A stretch of 64,000 nucleotides of DNA, from positions 496,001 through 560,000 of the forward strand of contig JAEBUN010000019.1 in NCBI GenBank assembly GCA_023014365.1, in the 5' to 3' direction. Below are positions 16,825-28,018 of this stretch, piece after piece. Below the pieces are notes generated by a model. That model worked only from the letters and a program-made list of their open reading frames with translations, did not search any database and was not told the origin of the DNA. Each line of letters opens with the position of its first letter. The first letter of the stretch is position 1. The position numbers and the translations under genes were made by a program. The stretch comes from Lepiota brunneoincarnata. Its lineage: Eukaryota > Basidiomycota > Agaricomycetes > Agaricales > Agaricaceae.

Positions 16825-17433
16825 ATGTTCGCAAGAATCCCCGTCGTTGCTGCCACCCTATTTGCTGCGCTCATCAGCGTCAGTCAAGCCGCCCCGGCTG
16901 ACGTGTATACGCCGCGCCTGCTGAAGCCTGCTGAGCATGATGTGTGGTACATTGGTAACACAGAGCTCGTCACCTGGTATGTTTTCTACCCGTAACTTGT
17001 TTTGGGGGTGATTATGGGAACCTGTTTTTTTTTTGTTTGAAGGGATACCTCGAACCCGCCGAAATCGATTACGAATCCCAACGGGACCATTGTCCTCGCA
17101 AACAATAAGGTTTTGGATTACGGTGCGTGTTCCCCGTTAACCATCCCACAAGGGGGGGTTTGGTGGTTTCTGTTCGCGGGTACTGATATAAAGTCGTATT
17201 TTCGGTTAATGGACGCTGTAGAACACCCGCTGGCGACTGGCTTCAGCCTATCCGATGGACAGCATTATGTGAAGGTCCCCGAAGTCCCGGAAGGGCATAA
17301 CTACCAGCTCATCTGTGAGTGTTGCCCCATTCTAGTTTGCAGTTTCAATGGCCCTTAAAGCGATCATGTGGCGATAGTGATTGGTGATTCGGGGAACGCT
17401 GGCCCAGTCTTTAGTATACAACACCGGTATTGA
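16825..17433 (+). CDS. Small secreted protein with Kre9/Knh1-like N-terminal (Ig-like, cell wall) domain
   Basis: Four exons (16825-16976, 17043-17122, 17222-17314, 17378-17433) join to 381 nt, 126 aa. A signal peptide is evident (MFARIPVVAATLFAALISVS, then QAAP, cleavage likely after QA). The mature part reads HDVWYIGNTELVTWDTSN, then PNGTIVLAN, EHPLATGFSLSDGQHYVKVP, NYQLIVIGDSGNAGPVFSI. This is the pattern of the Ser-Thr-rich GPI-anchored/Kre9-Knh1 N-terminal domain: an opening VW.xG.T..V.W motif and a closing Y.L...GDSGN..P.F.I motif. It ends right after the domain, with no Ser/Thr-rich stalk or GPI signal, so the product is probably secreted rather than anchored. One N-glycosylation sequon is present (NGT). 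The cell-surface role is inferred from the family. Confidence 0.85.
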
Positions 17434-18711
17434 AGATGGATGAAGCATGATGAGGGGGAGCTTTCTTTTTGAAACGGACTAGCATGGACTTTACAGGGAC
17501 TTGAAGCTTGAAGTGTACTTCTGACCAATGCTTTGTGGTGTGGTTGCCACGGGCCTTTTGGACCCGGACATTTTCTCTCGTCAGAACACTCGTTAAACAA
17601 GCGAATCCGGGGTTGTTACTACTGCCTGTATCCGGTACATTCTAGTAGAACTTCCTAAATACCTGTCATTAATGTGTAGCTTTTTCTTGAGCATAACCAT
17701 ACCAGCTCGACTCTTGGAGTTTCGGGCTTTGTAAGAAGGGAGCAGTACATACAGAGGGGGTAAGGCCGCTCAATCGAGAGCAGTGCGAGTATTCTGATCC
17801 AAGTTAGCAGCCCCAGTTGGTCCCCCCCCTACCTAGAACCCTTTCGAGGCTGGGCAAAGGAAGTCGAACAATATCTGTAGACAGCATTCTGAAGAAGAAA
17901 ATGGCCCAGCCGCACACAGGCCAAGCGAACGGAAATTCCAAAATGATTGCAAGCACAGCGTTCTTGTGTATATTAGTACTCCGCCACCATCCAATTCATC
18001 AGTGATCCTGTACTACCTTATACTGTCCGCAGCCGGCGGGCTTACCCTGGCTTCGGCTTCGGGGATGCCCCCTCCCTAACTAGCGAACAGCATCCGCTCA
18101 TGATTCTAGGGATTTATTCCTAAATCATGAGCACAATAACCCCCCACCCCCCTGGAGGCCGTACTTCCATCTTCCATCACTGCCAATGTGGGGACGGGTA
18201 AATGAGATCAAGCTTCGAGAAGGGCATGCTTCTTGAACACAGATCGAGTAGGTCTAGTATAACATTGGGGAATGTTTTCGAAGAGGTATAAGGACAAGAA
18301 CGAACAAGGCTAGGCCTTCGGAATTAGAAAAGTCCTAGAGCACTGAAAGCGGACATAACGTATCCAATGGGGACACCTAGAGGGACAGGAACCGGTGATA
18401 GTGCATGGATGTCACGTCCTCATCAAGAGTACTAGCTTGTTGTCTGGGGGGCTGGGCGTGACAGACGTACAGATTTGGAGTAAACTTATATGGGTGTCGT
18501 GTAGGGGGATAGCATAATTGGTTTATATTGTAAAAGCATTCATTTGAATGTCTACATCGTTAGTACGTTTATCAGATATTGCGTTGACAGAGTTCTTCTT
18601 CATCAAACTGGACGCACTCGGGCGTCCAGAAACTAGTGGCAAAAACGTGAATGGTAAGGGGTTGGGAGAGTTATAGGGCTCGTATCCAAGTTATAGGGCT
18701 CGTATCCAGCG
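17434..18711. other. Intergenic between convergent genes
   Basis: About 1.3 kb with no supported coding sequence. Contains the 3' ends of the secreted-protein gene and of the isoaspartyl methyltransferase, plus a short direct repeat listed separately. Confidence 0.4.
18671..18708. repeat. Direct tandem repeat, 18 bp, two copies at 20-bp spacing
   Basis: TTATAGGGCTCGTATCCA occurs at 18671-18688 and again at 18691-18708, immediately beyond the stop codon of the minus-strand methyltransferase gene. Confidence 0.9.
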
Positions 18712-19684
18712 TTAAGATCCCCTTTGTCGGGACCTGTCTGTCAATGGAACGTACTGGGGGGGTGGGGGATTGAGCGCCCGGAAGTCAAGGTTCCATTATC
18801 TCGATGACTCACTGAAACTCCCATGATACGCTTCGACGTAACGTTCCCGTTCTCATCCTTATCGATTTGCTCAATATATTGCATAAAGGTTCCAACCGGT
18901 ATGAACATTCTGCCGGGCGATGCAAGCTGGTCGACGAGGTCAGGAGGGAGTGTGGGTGCTGCTGCGCCGACGTGGATTGCGTCATAGGAACCTGAGGTGG
19001 GTGTGTGTGAGCGCCAAGGTGAGCTCAGAGTTTCTCCTCACTGACCACCAGTTAGGTATCCTTTCCTTCCATCTCCAGCTACCATCTCAATTTGCTTCTT
19101 CTCGAGGGCCTCGCCAAGCCCTTCCTGCTTCAGATTATTGATGGACCAATCAATGAGTTCGGGGATGTGGTCAATGCCGACTACTTTGCCCGTAGGTCCG
19201 ACGAGGTGGTGGAAGACGGCAGCCAGATAGCCAGATCCGCTGCCTACGTCAAGGACCTTGGCACCTGGGTGGAGAAAAGGAAGCAGATGCTCTGCAGCAT
19301 AAGCATGCTATAGAAGATTGTGCACGTCAGTCAACATGTTCTCTCCGCGGTGTGGCAGTAAAACCCAGCAGCGAACCATGTGCGGGGCGCTAATGGTAGC
19401 GCCATGACCAATAGATCTGGGGTGGATGAGTACAAGGGAAGGATGTTGGACAGATCAAGCGAGACGCAACTGAGGCGAGTCTTCGTATGCATCGGCTTTG
19501 TTGTGCACAAAGTTGGCCCTGTCGACACTCGTCATTGCCTGGGTCGGGGATCAGTACTAGTAGTAGCGGGTGATTGGACGGGTGCAACGCTGACCTTTGC
19601 GACACGGTCTGAATGGAATATACCACTTTTTGCCAGGTTGGAGATGAGTTCAGCGTTGGATTTCCCGCTGCAACGCCAGGCCAT
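18712..19684 (-). CDS. PCM1: Protein-L-isoaspartate(D-aspartate) O-methyltransferase
   Basis: Repairs isomerised Asp/Asn residues in aged proteins using S-adenosylmethionine; cytosolic. Six exons join cleanly: 19595-19684, 19471-19538, 19377-19416, about 19049-19307, 18813-18991 and 18712-18753, giving about 225 aa, the usual family size. Landmarks: [20 protein letters not shown] at the start, [39 protein letters not shown], the SAM-binding motif [61 protein letters not shown], then YVPLTDR before the stop. All phases fit; the donor of intron 4 could be GTGGTC or the overlapping GTCAGT three bases later. The gene symbol is taken from the family name. Confidence 0.93.
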
Positions 19685-20032
19685 GGTGGTTTCACAGACG
19701 TCAGAGGGGCTTGACTCTTGGAGCTGATGGGATCACGATGATCCAGTAATGAAACATGGCTTCAATCAGCCAACAGCAGTCTTCCATTACGCAAAAACGA
19801 GGCTTGGCCATGGCACTCGTGGCGTACACCGGTCGTAATTTCAAGGGCATCCCCAACGTTATCAGTAGCGCCAAGAGCATTACAAAAGGTGTGACATCCG
19901 GCTTTTATTATTGCCCACAGCAGTTGCAGTGGCGGTGCATTCTCAATCCGGAGAGGGCTGCTCCATAGAAATGACACGTCCAGAGACAAAATCTCCGCTC
20001 AGTGCCTCGCTCCCGCCCACAATCATCTCTAT
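19685..20032. other. Divergent promoter region
   Basis: About 350 bp between the methyltransferase start (minus) and the transporter start (plus). No coding evidence. Confidence 0.4.
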
Positions 20033-21946
20033 ATGCTACTTGAGGCCGACGACCCAAGCACTCCGTTTGGCTCTCTTCTCTTGGTTGTATTCACCGTAGG
20101 GGTCACCAGCGCACTCACAACTTGCTACTCACTGACGCTTGCCCATAGTCTATCTTAGAGGTCTTCGTACTATGTCTTGCGGGATATATTCTTGCGGGTC
20201 GTGGCATCCTTGACAAGAAGACACAGAAAGTACGCGTCGACTCTCTTGATATATCATTAGTCAACGCTGACACCGTTCACCCACAGCAATTAAACCGCCT
20301 TAACGTCTCGCTCTTCACCCCAGCTCTTTTGTTCTCCAAGGTCGCGTTCTTCCTGACTCCTGGTTTGTGAAATCCATCACCGCCACCCCTGTGCCATCTA
20401 TTGACCCAATCCCTCAGAAAAACTAAGCGAGCTATGGGTCATCCCCATATTTTTTGTCGTCGTGACAGTTGTCTCGGGCACTGTTGCCTTTGTACTAGGG
20501 TGGTTATTCCGTTTGAAACGGTCTCAAAGGTACCATATTTGCCCACTGCGATATTCCGGATTTGACAATATTATTCGTTGTCCATAGGAGTTTTGCCATG
20601 GCCGCAGCCATGTTCATGAACTCAAACTCGCTTCCAATAGCGCTCATGCAAAGTCTTGTTCTTACAGTCCCAGGTCTCAAATGGGGCAAAGACGACAACA
20701 AGAGCGCGATGCTTGGCCGAGCCTTGACTTACCTAGTCATGTACAGCACCCTGGGCATGGTGGTGAGCTTCCCTGCTTTCACCATACCAACAACATTTAA
20801 ATCTGTCTAATCAGCTTCGGTGGAGCTATGGTGTCAAACTTCTCTCCCGAGCCGATCCCGAGGGTACGGTGGACGAACGCACACCACTTCTTGGTGAGAT
20901 TAACCGTGAAGACGAAGATCTGGACTCCCAACCATCGACTTCCACCTCCGCTTCGGCAATTCTCGATGGCGGGGATCAAAATGGCGACGCCGCCCGCCCC
21001 CACTCTACTCCTCGTCCGTCGCTTTTTCCTCGTCGGCGTACAACTTTCTACAATTCTTTCCCAAATTCGCCGAATAGGTCTCACTCCAACCTCAACTGGT
21101 ACTACACGATTTCTTCCACAGAAATTCCTTCCGATAGCAACGCCAGTAATACAGAACTACCTACCTATCATCAGAGGCCAGGCACAAACATCCTTCGGAC
21201 GATCACAGGGTCCATCCGGTACACTTGGCTAGCGTTCAATGACTTTATGACTGTTCCCCTATGGGCTGCTTTGGCATCCCTGATTGTCGCTTGTGTCCCT
21301 CCTCTTCAATACTGGCTACAATTCCACGCCCAACCGATAAAAGGCGCGATCTCTTCCGCTGGGAAATGTTCTATCCCCGTTACCCTGATCGTCCTTGGGG
21401 CTTATTTCTATCCCAGTCCGCCAGGGAGCATGGATGCTGCCACTAACACACCCCCTGCCCCCAACACGCTTTTGACAAGCTCGTCGAATGCAACTCTCGT
21501 AGGCACCATCAAGAGTCTATTTGTAAACAAGACAAGTTCGGAGACACCTGCGCCATCGAGGCGGAAGGCTTTGAGACGGGGGGAAGCATGGACCGTAGCC
21601 ATTTCAGTTATATCGAGGATGATTCTGACGCCCTTGGTGCTGATGCCACTTATCGTGGTGTCGGCCAAATACGACTTCCATGCCGTATTTGAGGAGTAGG
21701 TCTATCTTCCTTGCTTTAGCATGTCTGATACTGACTCTTTCTCCTTATAGCCCTGTGTTCGTTTTGTCAAATGTCCTGCTAGTCGCTTCACCGCCCGCGT
21801 TGACACTGGCTCAAATCACCCAAGCTGCATCGGGGGATGCCTTTGAGCGACTTATCTCCCGCACGATATTCTGGTCATACTGTGTCGTCACGCCCCCCAC
21901 GACGATCATTTTTGTTTTGGTTGGTATCATGCTCACAAAAATTTAA
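20033..21946 (+). CDS. Auxin efflux carrier family (PF03547-like, Ecm3-type) membrane transporter
   Basis: Seven exons (20033-20095, 20149-20229, 20287-20362, 20418-20529, 20588-20762, 20815-21695, 21751-21946) total 1584 nt, 527 aa, with no break. The N-terminal half has five hydrophobic segments: SILEVFVLCLAGYILAGRGI, LNRLNVSLFTPALLFSKVAF, LWVIPIFFVVVTVVSGTVAF, SFAMAAAMFMNSNSLPIALM and a segment ending MYSTLGMVLRWSYG. A long hydrophilic loop follows (about residues 185-310, Ser/Thr/Pro-rich, phosphorylation likely), then a C-terminal bundle including PVFVLSNVLLVASPPALTLA and FWSYCVVTPPTTIIFVLVGI. The LDKKTQKQLNRLN and FMNSNSLP motifs match fungal Ecm3/YOR092W-like members. In fungi these sit in internal membranes; the substrate is not established. 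Confidence 0.92.
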
Positions 21947-22972
21947 TGTTATTTCATTTTTTTTTCATTCTTGCATTAACCTCTTGGACCTGTCCTTGAT
22001 CATAGACAACTACAATGTCCTCTCATATTTGATGCTTAATAACCCACCTTGTAACCATATGCTTTAGAATACCGTCCCACACACAAAGTTCTTGGTGCAT
22101 CATTTTGTTCTACTACCAAAATTTCTTGCGTATTCCCTCGTATAGGATGGATTGATATATACGATTAGGAGTTAGTGCATGCTGCGCTTTGGGTCTTTAT
22201 CTTGGGTAAATGCTTGTTCGGTTGATAGACATCATGTAGCTGTAGTTGCTTCGCGGGATGGCCGGGTTTCGGCATGCCGGCCAACACTGCAAAATTACCA
22301 GCCAGTAAGAGGACGTTGGCATCTTTTGCCTTATCAGAGCCGCCACTCGGAGATGCTTTGTGGGTCGATGAGCGATCAGTCATTTCTTTGAGATATCATG
22401 CCCTCTTATCGGTGTCTCTCGCACGGCCGAAGTTTCCCGGAAATGCCCGTTACAATGTCGTAATTGCTTATCTTTCAACTCGGGTGGCCAAGTATCTGCC
22501 GTGGTTTGACTCCCACACACACACACAAGCCGGAATGTTCAGGGGGGCTTATCGGATAGCATCGTCGTCTCGTCCGGCATTCATGGTGGTATCTTTGAGC
22601 CCGGATTGTACGCAAGGTAGGCCAGGGTACGGGACTGCACGTCGCTTCGCCCCACACACAGACTCCCGGGGCCTGAGGGTGGTTATGCTTGCGGGTGTTA
22701 GCTTCGACAACCCAAGGCGTGCAGGTCCAAAGGGGGATACAGGGTGCTGTTGAGTTCTACCCTCTGCTGTCTTGGCTCGATGAAAGCATCACCCAGTATA
22801 TCCAGACCCCATTCTACTGAAGGTATTCTGATGGGCTATTATATATAGGAATGTGCCTCGAGAACGGGTATTTCCTATCCAGTCAGCTGTTCTTACCAGG
22901 GACTCAGACTCCTTATATACTACTTACTACCTCTTGTTCCCTTCAATATACTCTTCACCACTCATCTTCAGG
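21947..22972. other. Intergenic, no supported gene
   Basis: About 1 kb. Open stretches on either strand (for example 22274-22753 + and 22165-22383 -) lack splice signals or recognisable domains. A TATA-like TATTATATATAGG at about 22838-22849 lies about 125 bp upstream of the next ATG. Confidence 0.4.
22838..22849 (+). promoter_or_regulatory. TATA-like element upstream of the F-box gene
   Basis: TATTATATATAG at the expected range upstream of the ATG at 22973. Inferred from position only. Confidence 0.35.
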
Positions 22973-24615
22973 ATGGCCAAAGACCTCGGAGGAGATGACG
23001 CACAAACCAAATTCGCTTCTCTCCCTCTCGACATCCTGATTACCTTGATGAACCATCTGGACCCTCTTGACCTTATCGCTCTCCGTAAGGTACGCCCACC
23101 TCACGTGAACCAAACATTCCACATACACACACATATACACACAAAAGACTTGTCGTGCTCTTTACAACGCGAGTCAACAGCGCATAGTATGGATCAAAGC
23201 CCTCGAAAGCATTTGTGCTTCCAACAATGTTTTCCTCCCCACATTCCGACTCGATCAAATGTCAACTGCATCTCTATCACGAGTAGCAACCGCACCAGCG
23301 AAATGGCTGGCGTCCTTGCGAAGAAGGGGTCGGCAACAAGACTCTGCGGAGATACTCCGAGGACCTCCAGCACCCAACCAGAGTCCCATCAGTCTCGGGT
23401 TATCGCCGAACGATGAGGTACAGAAGGTGTTTCTCGTACCCGGAGGACGATTTGTGGTGCTATTGACTCTGCATGAACTACATTTGTGGGATTTGGAGCA
23501 GGCTCAAGTGCATGGAGCGGACAATAATGGTTCAGAACGGCCACTCGCGTGCGTTGTCATGAACCAGCAATATAATATCACGTTTTCGGTGCAGCCTACG
23601 AAGGACAGTATGGGCATGCGGGTGGCAGTAGCGTCATATCCTATGTCAACAGCTGCGTGGGTATTTCCCTCCCAAACTATCCGCAAATCCGTTTGGGGGC
23701 ACACCCCGGGCTAATGTGTGTACTCTTGTTCCGAAAGAAATAGGCGGAAGCAGATTGTGGTATATGAAATCTGGCCGCTCGGCTCCCGACCTGAATTTAC
23801 TGAAATCGCGACGCTTGGGGTGAATTCGGTCGCGCCGTCATCCTCACACCACCTCGCAGGGGATCGACTGGTGTTTTTGGACGGGAAGATAGTGAAGGTG
23901 TGGGACTTTGTGGGTGGCCAACGGGCCGAGTGGGACACACAGAAGCACTTCCTTAACGTAAGCCTTCCGTCACTCAAGTTTTGGGCTTTTCGGGGAGACT
24001 GACGTTGTAGGTGGAAAGAATATCTTCGTGACATCAGACGTAATTCTCTTGCTCAACCACGAGGAGACAGTGGTTTGGAGAATCCCAGAGCTCAAGCCAC
24101 TTGACCAGGACCCTGCGCCTTCTTCGAGGGACAATATATTCTCCTTCCCGTCGCTCTTGGTTCTCAACGAGGAGGGTATGAAGCTGGCGCACTGGGGCGC
24201 CTTGGACGATTGGTACTGGGACAAGCAAGAGCATTTCTTCGATGTCTTCATGGGGGATAAGAAGAAAAAGACGCTTACTCTGGCGCGTTACAACCTATCA
24301 TGCGCATCGACGATCACTCCAATAGCGCCTCCCTTGACGTTCCGCTTGAGTCCAGGGACGGGGAATTATTCGCTCCAATATAGGTGCTGCGAAGGAGAAC
24401 TGCTTGCTTGTTCTAGCTCTGCCGGCGGCGAGTTTGCACATCTAGTGATCTTGGGCAAGGAACCTCAGGATTGTGCGCATGTGTTGATGAAGGTGAATCA
24501 TGAGATGAGTAGTGTGTTGGATTATTCGATATGCCCTGTGTCGGGGAAGATGTGTTATGCGACGGATGAGAATGAAATTGAGGTGGTGGATCTGTTTCGA
24601 ATGACGGCCTCCTGA
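22973..24615 (+). CDS. F-box protein with long C-terminal region (possible beta-propeller)
   Basis: Four exons (22973-23089, 23148-23660, 23751-23957, 24019-24615) total 1434 nt, 477 aa. The F-box is at about residues 12-60: FASLPLDILITLMNHLDPLD, LIALRKTCRALYNASQQRIV, WIKALE. The remaining 400 residues contain repeated short beta-type units with Trp/Leu strand ends, e.g. FLVPGGRFVVLLTLHELHLW, QIVVYEIWPLG, LVFLDGKIVKVWDF and DVILLLNHEETVVWRI, which suggest a degenerate WD-like propeller used as substrate adaptor. Expected to link Skp1-Cullin1 ubiquitin ligase to an unknown substrate. Two acceptor sites are not the first AG available and are chosen to keep frame. This is the canonical agaricomycete F-box type, unlike the LRR-type protein at 55-57 kb. 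Confidence 0.85.
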
Positions 24616-25498
24616 CTTTGTATGTGTGTATGTGACCAACGTAAGTCGTTGTATCCCTCTAGTCTGCCATCTTAACGAAACGAGAGAGAAAACCCTAGGT
24701 TATGGCGGCTAGGTTTCAGCGTTAAGACCGGTACATCGGCAGAATATCACCAGCTTTGATTTGATCATTGACAAGAGCGGGGGAAATGATATATTTCAAC
24801 GGAGAGGGCGCTTTTCTTCTGGTCTTCAGTCCTCGACACACCCTGACGCGAGCGTCTTACTCGAGAAAAAAAAAACTTTTTCCTCATAATGGCGTAGTGT
24901 TTGTCTTGGTGATGCCGTTTCGCTCGGGTGTCGTGACCCTTTCGCAATCTGAGTTGGGCTCAAGAATCTACTGCTCTGGTGGGACTTGGTGAGACTCCAA
25001 TCCCCTACTCCTCTTCGTCCCAACTCGCCTCCGAGGCTCCTGGAGAAGCTCAGTTCTTTTATTATCATAGGTATTGCAGGTGTGCACCAAAATACTTTTG
25101 ACAGTCCAGAATTAAAAAAAAAAAAGGGGGGGGGGGGGGCTCCAGAGACTTGATCGCAAGGGAGCATCCGGCTACTGTTCGTGTCCCTTAAGGTGGCCCG
25201 TTCCTCGCATCTGACGTCGTAGAAACCCACTTTGGGGCATCAGTGCTATTCATATGTAGACATGGCTCCGCATTTTCACCGGACCACGCGTGGCCTTGAT
25301 CAGGCTGTAAATGATTGCAGATGGATGATCGAAGCTTGTGGGCCCTTTGTCCTTTCCCTGTTGGTTGTGATGAGCGGGGTCATGAGGTTTGCCACTGCAT
25401 GAGCTCCTTTGCCACAATCCTATGCGTTCTGTTGGGCCATGTCCCGCATAAATACCCAGAAGTCGAGGTCAGACTGATAACCATCCTTTTTGCACGCA
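24616..25498. other. Intergenic with homopolymer runs
   Basis: About 880 bp without supported genes. Contains an A/G run near 25115-25140 and other simple tracts. Probably the 3' region of the F-box gene and the promoter of the O-methyltransferase. Confidence 0.4.
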
Positions 25499-27499
25499 AT
25501 GTCCACCTCTGAACTCCAGAGCCTCCAAACTACCCTCAATGAAGCCCTTGATGCTCTCAGAGCAGAAGTTGCTGTTCAGAATTTCCCTGAGCCTTCGTTG
25601 AATACTTCCAAGCCTCACCCGATCGACGATATCGCTTATCTTCCTACCCCAGCTATGTATGAAGCTCGCCGTACGGCCCTTGCATGCTTGGTATGTACCG
25701 AGTCCCCCCCCCCCCCCTCCACTTTGGAAATGATGCGAGCTCAGCATCTACCTATAGCGTCTCATAACGTCACTCATCCGGGCTCCCTACGATGCAATTA
25801 CCGTTCAAAGTGCGTGGTGTGACCTTGAGCCCGCCTGCATACGCCTTGCAGCAGACCTTGGTTTGGCTACCATCATTGGGGACTCGGAAGATGGTGTCAG
25901 CCTCGCTGAGCTCTCGGAAAAGACAGGCGTTGACAAAGCGAGGCTTGGTATGTTTGGCTACCAGCAACCCAAAGACTTTTTTCTAACTGGTTGACGTCTT
26001 TTCATCAAGAACGTGTTTTTCGCTGTTTGATTACCATTGGGTGGTTCCGGGAGCCTCGTGTAGGCTGCTACGCAAACAATCGCCTGAGTAACATCATCAA
26101 AAACGATCAACCTGGCTTCCACATGGCTACTCAGATGTGAGAAGCTGAAACACACACACGCACACACAGTGGCACTGACTTTTTATTCGAAATCAGGAAC
26201 TATGTGTTTAGCAAGACTGCTGTTTGCTTCCCTGAAATGATAAATCACCCCGACCAGGAATTCCGCAAGAAGACAGATCCAGGCCACACAGCATTCCAAC
26301 TGGCATATAAGACTGATCTGCCCTATTTCGGTCCGAAGAGCTGGTGTTCTCAAGAACCGGAGGAAGCCACCAAGTTCGCTCTCGCGTATGTCTCTCGGTC
26401 AAAAGAATAATTGAATTCAGAATCTTGAATCGAAGTGTTTTTTTTCCCCTAGAATGGGAGGTGTAGGCCCGTCCTCCGATCCTGGTGTTGCGGCTGATTT
26501 CCCATGGGGGGAATTTTGTAAAGGCAAGGATGCTCTTGTCGATGTTGGTGGTGGACAAGGCACTCTGTGTTGTTCCCTTGCACTCAAGTACGTGTTTTTA
26601 TTTACAATCTGACATCCCGGATCAGCCCAGGGGCTAAATCCCCCCCCCTCTCCCGTATAGATACCCCGAGATCAAGGGATTCGTCGTTCAGGATCTCGTT
26701 GATTGTCGTGAGGCGGCTGAAGCAAATATCAAGTTAAAGAATCTTTCAGGAAGAGTCACCTTCGAGGTTCAAGATTTCTTCACCCCTCAGCAGCGCAAGG
26801 GCAAGTATGTATTTGTTATGCAGAGAGGTATGTGGATCTGGAATTTGACCCCCCTGGGCACTGCTCTGATTGGGCCTCGTAGTACTTCATGATTGGAACA
26901 CTGAAGATGGTTCGTCCAGCGACCCGCTATTCCTTTTTCTTTTCTTTTTTAATCCCCTTTATCTAGGTGCCACAATGCTACGCCAAATTCGTGATGTTCT
27001 CAACAAGGATGTGAGTTTCTCCTCGCGGCTCCAGAGGGAATTTATACTCAATCAAGATTGTAGAAGCAATCTTTTGATTATCGAATCATTGATTAGACCT
27101 GGAGTCGTCTCCAGCACTGGGCCCTCACTCAAGGAATCACTCTCAAAGCTCGACTCGAACGTCTATTCGCCTATTTCTCCTCCCCCGTTTGTACCAATGA
27201 ATTTCGGCGAAGCTAGTCGCTGCTCAAACACTCTTAACGTGGGATTGACTGCTCTCTGTGGTTGTAGGTCAAGCGTTTTATGCAAAAGTCTCATTTTTAG
27301 ACTAATCAATCTCGCGTTGAGCCTATGAGCGGACGCTTCCAGAGATGGAGGAGATGGTGGCCATGGCCGGTCTCAAAATCAACAAGGTTCATGCGACGCG
27401 GTTAGTTTGGGTTATCTGGGGCTCAGAAACTACAAAATCTGAATTATGGATTGTTTTTCTAGTGGATGGCCTTCGATCATAGAGGTTATACTCGCCTGA
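25499..27499 (+). CDS. S-adenosylmethionine-dependent O-methyltransferase (COMT-like)
   Basis: Class of small-molecule O-methyltransferases acting on phenolic or polyketide hydroxyls. Start ATG 25499 (MSTSELQSLQTTLNEALDAL). Exons 25499-25690, 25758-25947, 26010-26136, 26197-26385, 26453-26587 and 26661-26827, then small exons, the last at 27463-27499. An N-terminal winged-helix dimerisation part (ACIRLAADLGLATIIGDSED, VSLAELSEKTGVDKARL) precedes NNRLSNIIKNDQPGFHMATQ and the SAM fold: DALVDVGGGQGTLCCSLALK (Gly-rich motif I), FVVQDLVDCREAAEANIK, VQDFFTPQQ, VLHDWNTED (catalytic-base region His-Asp), NLLIIESLI. It closes with RTLPEMEEMVAMAGLKINKV, then a typical GWPSIIEVILA end. A possible intron around 27010-27065 reads through open, so that stretch is uncertain. 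Neighbour of a same-strand P450. Confidence 0.88.
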
Positions 27500-28018
27500 G
27501 TTTAACCTCTCTGCAGGGGTCGCGTGCTATATTTCTCTAAGGTTCACGCGGCCTGTAGCGGATCACTCGGGAGTACTTTCCTAACATAGGCTATAATATA
27601 AACATGTGCTTATACTCCTTCCCTTTCATGAATGAATGTCGCAAAAAATGTCTTCCTTGGTTAAGATTCCAGGTCGGAAAGCAGCCAGTCAACATAAACG
27701 TTTTACCTCGACCGCGGCTTTGCGTTTGTATTCCACAGTATCTGCAGTCTGCGTTTCCTTGATCACGTCGGGAAGGAAGGGTGCGCCTGTAAGCCCATCG
27801 CCGTGCCGAATAACTAGCTCACCAAATAGAGCGCCGAATCAGGTTTAGTACCGTGTTCTAGGTCGTACATTGACGTACCCAAGGCGCCAGAAGTTGTGGG
27901 GAGGACATAAAGGGGTTCTCTAACACCGGAAGTTTGCGGACGAGGGCTAGCAGCAATGAAATAGAACCATTTCATTACTTACAGTCAAGACTGCACGGTA
28001 ACATTCACGCCCTCCACG
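27500..28018. other. Intergenic between O-methyltransferase and P450
   Basis: About 520 bp, no supported gene. Contains the promoter of the P450. Confidence 0.4.

Noticed and set aside
22165..22753. Overlapping open frames on both strands, up to 159 codons
   Set aside because: No domain, composition unlike coding genes nearby, no splice-consistent extension, and both strands open at once.
24826..25230. Minus-strand open frame spanning a Pro/Phe run
   Set aside because: Run arises from homopolymers (A and G tracts near 25115-25140); no gene features.
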